This document shows, one piece after another, positions 1 through 9,261 of a stretch of DNA of 39,341 nucleotides (its first letter is position 1; every line of letters starts with the position of its first letter). The notes below the pieces were generated by a model. It did not search any database, was not told the DNA's origin, and saw nothing but the letters and a program-made list of their open reading frames with translations. The stretch is from Acidobacteriota bacterium. Lineage in GTDB: Bacteria > Acidobacteriota > Polarisedimenticolia > SMYD01. Position numbers and translations under genes: made by a program. The stretch lies in assembly GCA_004356015.1 (NCBI GenBank), contig SMYD01000077.1:1-39341 (forward strand), read 5' to 3'.

Positions 1-115
1 AATAGAGGATGCGCCGGCCAAAAATTTTTGGCGTGTAATCAGTGTGCACCGCTTCAGGGGTGATGAGATCCGGGGGCCGGACAACCTGGTCGAAGCGGGG
101 TCCCTCAGGCGTCAT
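1..115 (-). CDS. birA: Biotin--[acetyl-CoA-carboxylase] ligase, N-terminus only (runs off the left edge)
   Basis: My translation from ATG at 115 on the minus strand gives MTPEGPRFDQVVRPPDLITPEAVHTDYTPKIFGRRILY. The 'GRRILY' resembles the segment preceding the STN motif in biotin ligases. Overlaps the nadC stop codon. Confidence 0.5.
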   Translation of the reverse strand, partial: MTPEGPRFDQVVRPPDLITPEAVHTDYTPKIFGRRILY

Positions 116-983
116 GACGGATCTCCGTCGGCATCAGATCCATGAAGAGATCCACGGCCGGAGCCGAATGAGTCACGAAGCCGACGGAAATCCGATCGAC
201 TCCGGTGGCGGCATAAAGGGGCAGGGTTTCCATGGTGATTCCTCCCGATGCCTCCAGGAGAACCCGTTGGCGTGTGGCGGTCACGACCTGGGCGACCTGC
301 TCGGGGGTGAAATTATCCAGCAGCACGATCTGCGCGCCGGCGGTGATGACGGCCTCCAACTGGTCCGGCGCCTCGATCTCGACCTCGATGAGCAGGTGTG
401 AAGGAGCCTGGCTCCGTGCTCTGGTGACAGCCTGCGCCGCGGACCCGCACAGAGCGATGTGATTGTCTTTGATGAGAATACCATCGGCCAGGGAGGTGCG
501 ATGGGGGGCGAATCCGCCGGCTTCGGCCGCTCGCCTCTGCAGGTTGCGCAGCCCGGGAAGAGTCTTGCGGGTGGCCAGGAGCTGGACCGGGCTACCCGCA
601 ACCGCCTGCATAGCCTGTCGGGCCAGGGTGGCGATCCCGCACAGATGCTGAAGAAAATTCAAGGCTGTGCGCTCGGCGGAAAGGATTGAGGCGCTGGAGC
701 CCTCCACCATCAGAATCGTCTCTCCCGCCGCAACCCGGGTTCCCTCACCTGCCTCTGCATGGACCTGAAGGTGGGAATCGGCAGCTAGAAAGACTTCCAT
801 GGCCATGTCCACTCCGCTGCTGACCACCGGCTCCCGGGTGCGGATGCAAGCAGAGCCCGCAAGGTCGGGCTGCAGCACCGCCATGGTGGTGACATCGTAT
901 CCTGCCCGATCCTCCAGGAGGGCATGGCGTGCCAGATCTGCGAGGAACAGGGAGCGCGAGGCTGCTGCCGGCACGGGGTTCAT
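105..983 (-). CDS. nadC: Nicotinate-nucleotide pyrophosphorylase (carboxylating)
   Basis: Protein MNPVPAAAS...TALNFLQHLCGIATLAR...LLATRKTLPGLR...HRTSLADGILIKDNHIA...EVEIEAPDQLEAVITAGAQIVLLDNF...EASGGIT, canonical NadC. Start placed at an internal Met of the 350-aa ORF. Confidence 0.95.
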   Translation of the reverse strand: MNPVPAAASRSLFLADLARHALLEDRAGYDVTTMAVLQPDLAGSACIRTREPVVSSGVDMAMEVFLAADSHLQVHAEAGEGTRVAAGETILMVEGSSASILSAERTALNFLQHLCGIATLARQAMQAVAGSPVQLLATRKTLPGLRNLQRRAAEAGGFAPHRTSLADGILIKDNHIALCGSAAQAVTRARSQAPSHLLIEVEIEAPDQLEAVITAGAQIVLLDNFTPEQVAQVVTATRQRVLLEASGGITMETLPLYAATGVDRISVGFVTHSAPAVDLFMDLMPTEIRHDA

Positions 984-993
984 GGGCTGAGCT

Positions 994-1779
994 TCATTCC
1001 GGTGAAGGAGTTCCGGGGTTCCGGCCGGTTCCCTGTTCAGATTCGGCTTCAAGCTCCCCCAGTCGTTGCCGGACCACTCTTTCGACCGTTTCCCGCAACA
1101 GTTTGTCCAGGGTGCTGCCCGCAGGTTTCCCCTGCGGTTCCAGAAGGCGCAGGACACCGGCCACCACCGGTTCCACCAGGCGTTCGGTCAGCGGCTTGAT
1201 GAGACGGCGCACCAGTTCGTCCGTCCCTGAGACGTCAGGCTGAGTGGTGGTAGGGCCGGAGGGCTCAGGCTTCGCTGGCGGTGGCGATTCGGGTATCTGG
1301 TGGGGAAGAATATCCGCGGATGTGATATCCGTGGTTTCAGCATGGGAAGGAGTCGGGGCCAATCCTTCCATCGGGGCAGGCAGAGTCAGCATCTTCTCCA
1401 TGAGCTGACGGATCTCTTCCGCGCGAAAAGGTTTGGTGATGACATCGGTGGCACCCGCAGCTCGCGCTCTCTCTTCATCGAAGGGCTCGAAGATGCCGCG
1501 GAGGAGAAAGACCGGCGGCCGCGCTCCCTTTTTCCCGAGAGTGATCTGGCGGCACAGGTCATATCCGGGACGTCCGGGTAGAACCACATCACAGAGAACC
1601 AGGTCGAGCTTCTCCCTGGCGAGAATCGATTCTGCACTGTCGACGTCACCACAGGCAAAAACCTGGATGCCTGGAACCTCCGCCAGTGCCTCCCGGACCG
1701 CCTGCTGGATACTGAGGCTGTCATCCACAACCAGAACCCGGAGCACCGGGACGGCCGGGGCCTCAGTCCCCCTGGACAT
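994..1779 (-). CDS. Response regulator receiver-domain protein with a conserved C-terminal helical segment
   Basis: [20 protein letters not shown]...[19 protein letters not shown]...VITKPF receiver signature, then a Pro-rich linker and [28 protein letters not shown]...[15 protein letters not shown]. Confidence 0.85.
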   Translation of the reverse strand: MSRGTEAPAVPVLRVLVVDDSLSIQQAVREALAEVPGIQVFACGDVDSAESILAREKLDLVLCDVVLPGRPGYDLCRQITLGKKGARPPVFLLRGIFEPFDEERARAAGATDVITKPFRAEEIRQLMEKMLTLPAPMEGLAPTPSHAETTDITSADILPHQIPESPPPAKPEPSGPTTTQPDVSGTDELVRRLIKPLTERLVEPVVAGVLRLLEPQGKPAGSTLDKLLRETVERVVRQRLGELEAESEQGTGRNPGTPSPE

Positions 1780-2203
1780 GCGTTTCCTCCAAGTGCCGGG
1801 GCGGCACGTTGTCGCGCACGAATTGAACAATGCTGGTCAACGTGGCACCGGGCGTGAAAATCTCCAGCACACCGGCCTCCTTCAACCTGGGAATATCGTC
1901 ATCAGGGATGATGCCGCCGCCAAGAATCTTGATATCCCCCGCCTGCTGGGCACGAAGAAGCTCGATGACCCTGGGAAAGAGGGTCATGTGAGCGCCGGAG
2001 AGGATGGACAGGCAGAGTGCGTCCACATCCTCCTGGATGGCTGTCTGCACCACCATCTCGGGTGTCTGATGCAGGCCGGTGTAGATGACCTCGAAGCCGC
2101 CATCCCGCAGCGCCCTGGCGATGACCTTGGCACCGCGATCATGGCCGTCCAGGCCCACCTTCCCCACCAGCAGCCTGATCTTCCGTTCTGGGTTCATCTT
2201 CAT
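1763..2203 (-). CDS. Acyl-CoA mutase small (cobalamin-binding) subunit, IcmB-like
   Basis: [42 protein letters not shown]...SILSGAH...[12 protein letters not shown]: DxHxxG B12-binding domain as a separate 146-aa protein. Confidence 0.92.
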   Translation of the reverse strand: MKMNPERKIRLLVGKVGLDGHDRGAKVIARALRDGGFEVIYTGLHQTPEMVVQTAIQEDVDALCLSILSGAHMTLFPRVIELLRAQQAGDIKILGGGIIPDDDIPRLKEAGVLEIFTPGATLTSIVQFVRDNVPPRHLEETHVQGD

Positions 2204-2227
2204 CTCCTACCGGTGCGGCCCCGGGGT

Positions 2228-3865
2228 TCAGAACACGGATGTTTCCTGGTACGAGCCGAAGATCTCCTTCAGGGCGTCGGAAATTTCACCCACGGTCCCG
2301 TAGGCGCGCACAGCGTCCAAGATATGAGGCATGGTGTTGTCCTCTCCCCGGGCAGCGGCCTTGAGGTTGGCAAGGGCCCGATCCAACGCGGCTTGATCCC
2401 GATTGCGCCGGGTCTCACGGAGCCTCTGCAACTGATCTTCCTCGGCCTCGGGGCCGATGGTGAGTACCTCGGGCCTGGTGTCGTCACCACCGGTGTGGCG
2501 ATTGATGCCGATCATGACCTTCTCTTTGGCGTCAATTTGTTGCTGGTAATGGAAGGAAGCGTCCGCAATCTCTTTCTGGGGATAGTTGGCTTCAATGGCG
2601 TTGATGATGCCGCCCATCTCGTCAATCTGGCGGATATAGGCCATGGCACCTTCTTCAACCCGGTCGGTGAGGCTCTCAATGAAGTAACTGCCGCCCAGAG
2701 GATCGACGGTGTTGGTGACGCCCGTCTCTTCTGCGATGATCTGCTGGGTGCGCAACGCCACGCGCACTGCGTGTTCGGTGGGCAGACAGAGTGTTTCGTC
2801 CATGGAGTTGGTATGCAGGGATTGGGTGCCGCCCAGGACTGCGGCCAATGCCTGCACGGTGACTCGTGCCACATTGTTCACCGGCTGCTGGGCGGTCAGG
2901 GAGCAGCCTGCTGTCTGCACATGCATGCGCAACTTCCAGGCGCGGGGATCCTTCGCTCCAAACCGTTCTCGCATGATACGGGCCCAGATGCGGCGGGCGG
3001 CGCGCAGCTTGGCAATCTCCTCGAAAAAATCGCTGTGGGCATTGAAAAAGAAGGACAGGCGGGGAGCAAAGACTTCCATGTCCAGGCCCGCATGAATGCC
3101 GGCCTGGACATAGCCTATGCCGTCGGCGAGTGTGAAGGCCAGCTCCTGCACGGCGGTAGAGCCTGCTTCGCGGATGTGATATCCGGAGATGCTGATGGTG
3201 TTCCACTGGGGTACCTGGTCGCAGCAGAATCCCATGAGATCGGTGATCAGGCGCAGGTGGGGCCGCGGCGGGTAAATCCATTCCTTCTGCGCGATGAATT
3301 CCTTGAAGATGTCGTTCTGCAGGGTTCCACGCAGGCTGCTCAGCGACGCACCCTGCTTCTCGGCCACCGCCAGGTACATGGCGAAGATGACCGAGGCCGG
3401 CGCGTTGATGGTCATGGAGGTGGAAATCTGCTCCAGAGGGATCCCGACGAACAGAGTTTCCATGTCGGCGAGGGTGTCAATGGCGACTCCTTCCTTGCCC
3501 ACCTCCCCCAGGGCCAGGGGGTGGTCCGAATCCACACCCATGAGAGTGGGCAGATCGAAGGCCACGGACAACCCGGTGGTGCCGTGCTCCAGGAGATACT
3601 TGTACCGGTTATTGGTGTCGCTGGCGGTCCCGAACCCGGCAAACTGACGCATGGTCCAGACCCGTCCACGGTACATGTTCTCGTGGATGCCTCTCGTGAA
3701 GGGATACTGGCCCGGTTGTCCCAGGTTCCGGTCCGGGTTGAAATCCGGCGGGTCGCCGGGACCGTAGAGGGCCTCGATGGGCATATCCGAGATGGTGGTG
3801 AAGCGCAGGTCACGCTCACCCTTGCGGTGTGTCTTCGGTGGCTGCTTTTTGACGGTCTTGGACAT
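2228..3865 (-). CDS. Acyl-CoA mutase large subunit, isobutyryl-CoA mutase (IcmA)-like by active-site residues; would usually be auto-annotated as methylmalonyl-CoA mutase
   Basis: 545 aa without a fused B12 domain; RQFAGFGTA...[12 protein letters not shown]...[23 protein letters not shown]...[25 protein letters not shown]...[15 protein letters not shown]...SLHTNSMDE. Confidence 0.85.
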   Translation of the reverse strand: MSKTVKKQPPKTHRKGERDLRFTTISDMPIEALYGPGDPPDFNPDRNLGQPGQYPFTRGIHENMYRGRVWTMRQFAGFGTASDTNNRYKYLLEHGTTGLSVAFDLPTLMGVDSDHPLALGEVGKEGVAIDTLADMETLFVGIPLEQISTSMTINAPASVIFAMYLAVAEKQGASLSSLRGTLQNDIFKEFIAQKEWIYPPRPHLRLITDLMGFCCDQVPQWNTISISGYHIREAGSTAVQELAFTLADGIGYVQAGIHAGLDMEVFAPRLSFFFNAHSDFFEEIAKLRAARRIWARIMRERFGAKDPRAWKLRMHVQTAGCSLTAQQPVNNVARVTVQALAAVLGGTQSLHTNSMDETLCLPTEHAVRVALRTQQIIAEETGVTNTVDPLGGSYFIESLTDRVEEGAMAYIRQIDEMGGIINAIEANYPQKEIADASFHYQQQIDAKEKVMIGINRHTGGDDTRPEVLTIGPEAEEDQLQRLRETRRNRDQAALDRALANLKAAARGEDNTMPHILDAVRAYGTVGEISDALKEIFGSYQETSVF

Positions 3866-3882
3866 TCGGGGAGCTTCTCCGT

Positions 3883-5028
3883 TCAGCCGGCCAGTACAGC
3901 CCGCGAGATGACGATACGCTGGACTTCCGAGGTGCCTTCATACAGACTGGTCACCCGCGCATCCCGATAGAAGCGCTCCACGGCGTAGTCCCGGGAATAG
4001 CCATAGCCGCCGTGGATCTGGACGGCCTTGTAGGCGACCCGGTTGCACATCTCGGAGGCGTAGAGCTTGGCCATGGCGGCTTCGGGCCCGGCCCGGTCGT
4101 GGTCCTCATCCCGCCGGGACGCGGCCCTCAAGGTCAGGAGGCGGGCGGCGTCGATTTCAGTGGCGCAGTCGGCAATTTGAAAGGCGATGGCCTGATGTTG
4201 GGCAATGGGCTTGCCGAATGCGGTGCGCTCAAGGGCGTATTTCACCGCCTCCTCATGGGCCCCCACAGCAATGCCCACCGCCTGGGCCGCGATCCCGATG
4301 CGGCCACCGTCCAGGGCATTGAGGGGAATGCGCATGCCGTCACCTTCGTGACCCAGCAGGTTGGCCACAGGCACCAGGCAGTCGTCCAGAACCACCGAGG
4401 AAGTGCATGATGCGCGCAGCCCCATTTTTTCTTCTTTGGCCGAAAAACTGAATCCGGGCATATCCGGGGTGACGATGAAGGCCGAGATGCCGCCGCGGGC
4501 GGCCTGGGGATCGGTCACCGCCATGACGATGAAGACCTTGCCCACATGGGCGTTGGTCACCCAGACCTTGGTGCCGTTGAGAACGTAATGGTCCCCCTGG
4601 CGTACAGCACGTGTTTTCTGGTTGGTGGCGTCGGAGCCTGCCTGGGCTTCGGTCAGACAGAATCCGCCGATGATCTTGCCGGTGGCCAGCGGACGCAGGT
4701 ACCGTTCCTTCTGCTCATCGTTGCCGTACCGCCAGATCGGATAGGCACAGACGGAGTTGCTCACAGAGAGGGTGACCGCGCTGGAGGGGCAGACCCGTGC
4801 GATCTCCATGAGGGCGACAGCGTAGGAGACGGTGTCAAGGCCGGCGCCGCCCCACTCTTCGGGCACGATCATTCCCAGGAGTCCAAGTTCGCCGGCGTGG
4901 GCTATCTCGGCATGGGGAAAGGTTCCTTCCCGATCCCGTTTCATGACTTCGGGCGCCAGGATCTGGTCGGCAAAATCGGCCACCATCTGGCGGAGCATCT
5001 CCTGCTCATCGTTGAGGCGGAAGTCCAT
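3883..5028 (-). CDS. Acyl-CoA dehydrogenase (paralog 1)
   Basis: [16 protein letters not shown]...[11 protein letters not shown]...[11 protein letters not shown]...[13 protein letters not shown]...[12 protein letters not shown]...[13 protein letters not shown]. Confidence 0.93.
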   Translation of the reverse strand: MDFRLNDEQEMLRQMVADFADQILAPEVMKRDREGTFPHAEIAHAGELGLLGMIVPEEWGGAGLDTVSYAVALMEIARVCPSSAVTLSVSNSVCAYPIWRYGNDEQKERYLRPLATGKIIGGFCLTEAQAGSDATNQKTRAVRQGDHYVLNGTKVWVTNAHVGKVFIVMAVTDPQAARGGISAFIVTPDMPGFSFSAKEEKMGLRASCTSSVVLDDCLVPVANLLGHEGDGMRIPLNALDGGRIGIAAQAVGIAVGAHEEAVKYALERTAFGKPIAQHQAIAFQIADCATEIDAARLLTLRAASRRDEDHDRAGPEAAMAKLYASEMCNRVAYKAVQIHGGYGYSRDYAVERFYRDARVTSLYEGTSEVQRIVISRAVLAG

Positions 5029-5032
5029 GCCC

Positions 5033-6178
5033 TTACTCTCCCTTGAGCAGCCCCGCGGCGATCACAACGCGCTGGATCTCGGACGTGCCTTCGTAAATCT
5101 CGGTGATCTTGGCATCCCGGTAGAGCCTCTCCACCGGGTATTCATTGATATAACCGTAACCGCCGTAGATCTGCACTGCCTCCCTGGTGGCGGCCACACA
5201 GGCTTCCGACGCCATGAGCTTGGCCATGGCCGATTCCTGGCTGAAGCGTCGGCCGCTGTCCTTGGCCACAGCCGCGCGGTAGGTCAGCATGCGGGATGCT
5301 TCCACAGCCACGGCCATGTTGGCCAGCTTGAACTGAATTGCCTGCAGCTCGGCGATGGGTTTCCCGAATGCCTTCCGCTCACGGGCATAGGAGAGAGAAT
5401 GGTCCAGGGCCGACTGGGCGATGCCCACAGCCTGGGCGGCGATGCCGATGCGCCCGCCGTCAAGGGTGGACATGGCGACCTTGAATCCCTCGCCTTCGGC
5501 GCCCAGGCGGTGTTCATCACTGAGGCGGACATGGTCGAGGACAATCTCGACCGAACCGGAGGCCGTGATGCCCATCTTGGTCTCGTGTTTACCGATGCTG
5601 TAGCCGGGTGTGTCCCTGTCCACCAGGAAAGCGGTGAGTCCCCGATTACCCTTGTCGCGGTCGGTGTTGGCAAAGACGATGGCGCAGTCGGCGGCGATCC
5701 CATTGGTGACAAAAACTTTGCTCCCGTTGAGAACCCAGGTGTCCCCCTCCCGTACCGCCAGGGTGCGAAGAGAAGCGGCGTCGGACCCTGCGTGGGGCTC
5801 GGTGAGGCAATAGCAGCCGATTTTTTCGCCCAGGGCAAACGGCTTGAGCCAGCGTTCCTTCTGGGCGTCGGTGCCGTAGCGCTGCACCGGGTCGCAATAC
5901 AGGGAGTTGTTGACGGAGATGATCACGCCGGTTGTGGCGCAGGCGCGCGACAACTCCTCCACCGCGATGACATAGGAGACGCTGTCCAGCCCCGTCCCGC
6001 CCCACTCCTCGGGGACCATCATGCCGGTGAGGTTCAGATCCGCGCATTTGCGAAAAGTATCGCGGGGAAACTCTCGGGTGCGGTCGATTTCCGCGGCCCG
6101 TGGAGCTATCTCCTCGCGAGCGAACTCCCGCACCATGTCGCGGATCAGACGTTGTTCCTCGGTGAGTCGAAAATCCAT
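5033..6178 (-). CDS. Acyl-CoA dehydrogenase, short-chain/butyryl-CoA dehydrogenase-like (paralog 2)
   Basis: MDFRLTEEQRLIRDMV...CYCLTEPHAGSDA...[18 protein letters not shown]...QIYGGYGYINEYPVERLYRDAKITEIYEGTSEIQR. Start at the internal MDFRL of the longer ORF. Confidence 0.93.
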   Translation of the reverse strand: MDFRLTEEQRLIRDMVREFAREEIAPRAAEIDRTREFPRDTFRKCADLNLTGMMVPEEWGGTGLDSVSYVIAVEELSRACATTGVIISVNNSLYCDPVQRYGTDAQKERWLKPFALGEKIGCYCLTEPHAGSDAASLRTLAVREGDTWVLNGSKVFVTNGIAADCAIVFANTDRDKGNRGLTAFLVDRDTPGYSIGKHETKMGITASGSVEIVLDHVRLSDEHRLGAEGEGFKVAMSTLDGGRIGIAAQAVGIAQSALDHSLSYARERKAFGKPIAELQAIQFKLANMAVAVEASRMLTYRAAVAKDSGRRFSQESAMAKLMASEACVAATREAVQIYGGYGYINEYPVERLYRDAKITEIYEGTSEIQRVVIAAGLLKGE

Positions 6179-6322
6179 GGGGCGTTCTTTTCTTCTCGCT
6201 GAACGGGTGCAACATGATGCCGGGTCATCGTGATGCCAGAGTTGTGGTGAGGCAAAGGGAAACCTGACCGGCTCCGCGATACCCCCATCCTGAACCGGGG
6301 CATCACCCTCCGGAGACGACAA

Positions 6323-6352
6323 AGTGTATCAACGGAAGTCCATGTCCGTCAA
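6323..6352 (-). promoter_or_regulatory. Putative sigma-70 promoter for the acyl-CoA dehydrogenase/mutase operon
   Basis: Minus strand: TTGACG (6352-6347), 18-nt spacer, TACACT (6328-6323), about 145 nt upstream of the first ATG (6178). Confidence 0.45.
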
Positions 6353-6466
6353 GGATATGGGCCGTCCTGAGAGGGCCTGCATGAGTCGATGCCCGGCCCT
6401 CATCCTGTGCCTGCTTTCCTGCCGAACGTGTCAATGGCCCGGGCCGGGAGGAGAGGTGCCGGGAGG

Positions 6467-7006
6467 CTAATCCTCGATCAACCCCAGGCGCCCGTCCGGC
6501 CGCCGGTAGATGACGCTGATCTGCTCGGATTCCGAATTCCGGAAGACGAGGAAATCCTGCTGGGATTCGTCCACATGGTCCGCCGCCGTTTCTGCCGACA
6601 TGGAGCGGAGTTGCACCTTCTCACGCAATATGCGTGGCGGGGGGTCTTTTCTCCCGCGGCCATTCTCCCGGGAGGCGGTGGATTCGGCCACCCTGCGGAT
6701 CTCATGCGTCTCCCGGCGCCGGCGATCCGTGCGCCGGCGTTTGTCCCTGCGCAACTGTTTCTCCAATTTTTCCAGGACCAGGGCGATGGCGGTGTAGAGG
6801 TCATCGGTGATGGCCGTGCCCGTGAAGAGACGCCGCGCGGAGTTGATGGTCATCTCGGCCTGATGACGATGCTTTTCCACCGAGAGAACCATGTGCATTT
6901 CGCTGTCGGCATCCACGTAGCGTTGCAGCCGGGACAGTTTTTCTTCGGCGAACTGACGCAGGGCCGGTGTCAGCCGTGTCTGGCGGCAGGTGAAGCGAAT
7001 GGTCAT
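6467..7006 (-). CDS. hpf: Ribosome hibernation-promoting factor, long form
   Basis: MTIRFTCRQTRLTPALRQFAEEKLSRLQRYVDAD... and C-terminal domain ...DFLVFRNSESEQISVIYRRPDGRLGLIE. Located directly downstream of rpoN. Confidence 0.93.
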   Translation of the reverse strand: MTIRFTCRQTRLTPALRQFAEEKLSRLQRYVDADSEMHMVLSVEKHRHQAEMTINSARRLFTGTAITDDLYTAIALVLEKLEKQLRRDKRRRTDRRRRETHEIRRVAESTASRENGRGRKDPPPRILREKVQLRSMSAETAADHVDESQQDFLVFRNSESEQISVIYRRPDGRLGLIED

Positions 7007-7029
7007 GAGGCCTCCACAGATGTGTTCAC

Positions 7030-8505
7030 TCAACAACCAAAGACAGAGCGCCGGCGCAGAGTTGAAGCGGGGATCCGGAGTTCCTCGCGGTACTTGGCCA
7101 CGGTGCGCCGGGCGATGGGGATTTGCTCCTGCTGCATGAGTAGCTTGGCGATGGCTGAATCAGAGAGAGGGTGGCGGCTGTCTTCTTCGTCCACGATGTT
7201 GCGTATGGACTCCTTCACGGTCAGGGAGGAAATATCTTCCCCACTCAGGTTGGTGAGACCGGAATGGAAGAAAAATCTCATTTCGAAGATACCGTTGGGC
7301 GTGTGCATGTACTTGTTATTGACAACACGACTGACGGTGGACTCATGGACACCCACGTCCTCGGCCACATCGCGCAAGACCAGAGGGCGAATGGAGTTGA
7401 TCCCATGATCCAGGAAAGGGCGCTGCTGGCGAACGATGCTGCAGGCCACCTTGTAGATCGTGCGCTGGCGTTCTTCGATGCTCTTGATGAGGCGCACAGC
7501 GGCGTTGAGTTTCTGGCGCACGAATTCGCGGTCGTCCTTGGATGCGCCTGCACCTCCCTTGAGGATGGTGCGACAGTAACGGCTCACCCGCAAGCGCGGG
7601 AATCCGTCGTCATTGAGAACGACCTGATACTCATCTCCCAGCTTGATCACCATGACGTCGGGAATCACCGTCTGGGCCGTTCCAGGGGTGAATCGATCTC
7701 CCGGGTGCGGATCCAGGCGCCGCAGGATCTCCAGTTGTTCGCGCAACTGGGCAGGTGTCAGCTCCAGGCAGCGGGCCAGCTCCTCATAGTGGCGCACCTG
7801 CAGCAGGTCAAGGTGGTCTCTGACCATGGTCGCGGCGGGTGTGTCTTCAAGATCCAGCCGGCGAAGCTGGAGGAGAAGGCATTCACGGAGATTCCGGGCG
7901 CCCACGCCGGCCGGATCGAACCCCTGAACAACATCGTGAACGCGCTGGATATCCGCAGGGTCATGGTCACTCATGGCCACCAGCTCTTCCAGACTGGCCT
8001 GCAGATAGCCGTGGGAATCCAGGTTGCCGATGATGGCTCTGCCAATTTCCTCATCCACCGGTCCGGTGAGAGCCAGAGTCAATTGTTCCAGAAGGTGATC
8101 GCTCAGATCAGGAGAGCGGGTCAGGTTGGTCTCCCACAACCGATCATCGCCCCTGGCCTCGTAGCTGCCCCGGGGTGTGGTGGCACCGCCGTCGTAGTAG
8201 TTCTGGAGCATATACTCCAGGTCGATTTCGGAGAGCGAATCGCGCTCCTTGTTTTCACTGTCGTTTTCGCCGGGGCTGGTTTGTTCAGCATTCCCATCGG
8301 CCGTCAAGGTGGGCGGCTGTTCCACCGCTTCGTTCCCGTCCTGCTCCAGGGATTCTTCCAGGGCAGGATTCTCCTGGAGTTCGGTGGCGATCTCTTCGCG
8401 TAACTCCAGGGTGGACATTTGCAGCAGCTTGATGGCCTGCTGCAGGGCCGGCGTCATGATGAGCCGCTGAGAGAGCTTCAGTGAGAGTTTTTGTTCTAGT
8501 GCCAC
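7030..8505 (-). CDS. rpoN: RNA polymerase sigma-54 factor
   Basis: LKLSQRLIMTPALQQAIKLLQMSTLELREEI... N-terminal activator region and C-terminal RpoN box RRTVAKYREELRIPAS. Confidence 0.98.
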   Translation of the reverse strand: MALEQKLSLKLSQRLIMTPALQQAIKLLQMSTLELREEIATELQENPALEESLEQDGNEAVEQPPTLTADGNAEQTSPGENDSENKERDSLSEIDLEYMLQNYYDGGATTPRGSYEARGDDRLWETNLTRSPDLSDHLLEQLTLALTGPVDEEIGRAIIGNLDSHGYLQASLEELVAMSDHDPADIQRVHDVVQGFDPAGVGARNLRECLLLQLRRLDLEDTPAATMVRDHLDLLQVRHYEELARCLELTPAQLREQLEILRRLDPHPGDRFTPGTAQTVIPDVMVIKLGDEYQVVLNDDGFPRLRVSRYCRTILKGGAGASKDDREFVRQKLNAAVRLIKSIEERQRTIYKVACSIVRQQRPFLDHGINSIRPLVLRDVAEDVGVHESTVSRVVNNKYMHTPNGIFEMRFFFHSGLTNLSGEDISSLTVKESIRNIVDEEDSRHPLSDSAIAKLLMQQEQIPIARRTVAKYREELRIPASTLRRRSVFGC

Positions 8506-8532
8506 GTACTGGAATCCAGACTCAGGACCGCT

Positions 8533-9261
8533 TCAACGAAGAGTGAAATCCTCGCCCAGATAGATTCGGCGAACATGAATGTTTGCGGTCAACTCCTGGG
8601 GACTGCCGCTTTCAAGAATGGCACCCTCATGGATTATATATGCACGATCGGTGATCTGCAACGTTTCCCTCACGTTGTGATCCGTGATCAAGACGCCGAT
8701 ATCCCGATCTCGGAGGTGGCCGATGATGGCCTGAATGTCGGACCGGCTCTTGGGGTCGATGCCGGCAAAGGGCTCATCCAGAAGAATGAAGGATGGATCC
8801 ACCGTCAGGGCCCGGGCAATTTCCAGGCGGCGACGCTCCCCGCCGGAAAGAGTGTCCGCACGGTTTGAGGCCAGGTGGGCGATCTGGAACTCATCCAGAA
8901 GCGTCTCGGTGCGCCGGGCGACGTCGGCGGATCCAAAGCCCTGCATCTGCAGAACGGCTCTCAGGTTGTCAGCGACACTCATCTTGCGAAAGACAGAGGA
9001 TTCCTGGGGCAGATAGCCAACGCCCAGCCGGGCACGCCGGTACATGGGAAGATCGCTGATGTCCTTCCCGTCCAGAAGAACCTGGCCGCCATCCGGCCTC
9101 ACCAGACCCAGCACCATATGAAACAGGGTGGTCTTGCCGGCTCCGTTGGGCCCCAGCAGGCCCACGACCTCGCCGCGTTCGATATGCAGGGAAATGCCAT
9201 TGACCACCTGTCGCCTGCGGTAGGTCTTCATGAGGCCTTCCGTGGACAGTCTTCCTTTCAT
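8533..9261 (-). CDS. lptB: LPS export ABC transporter ATP-binding protein
   Basis: Walker A GPNGAGKTT, ABC signature LSGGERRR, YLPQESSVFRKMSV, ITDHNVRETLQITDRAYIIHEG. Confidence 0.96.
   Translation of the reverse strand: MKGRLSTEGLMKTYRRRQVVNGISLHIERGEVVGLLGPNGAGKTTLFHMVLGLVRPDGGQVLLDGKDISDLPMYRRARLGVGYLPQESSVFRKMSVADNLRAVLQMQGFGSADVARRTETLLDEFQIAHLASNRADTLSGGERRRLEIARALTVDPSFILLDEPFAGIDPKSRSDIQAIIGHLRDRDIGVLITDHNVRETLQITDRAYIIHEGAILESGSPQELTANIHVRRIYLGEDFTLR

Noticed and set aside
2228-3865. Simple annotation as methylmalonyl-CoA mutase
   Set aside because: Overall similarity would suggest it, but the Phe75/Gln193 pair and the split B12 subunit fit isobutyryl-CoA mutase better.
1433-3970. 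845-aa plus-strand ORF
   Set aside because: Antisense to the response regulator and both mutase subunits, which have unambiguous family motifs; composition (His/Gly/Leu-rich) is typical of GC-rich shadow ORFs.
4832-6202. 456-aa plus-strand ORF
   Set aside because: Antisense to the two acyl-CoA dehydrogenases; no recognisable motif.
6179-6322. Possible cobalamin riboswitch in the long leader of the mutase operon
   Set aside because: I could not find a convincing B12-box (GCCACTG-like) or the conserved core; not supported by eye.
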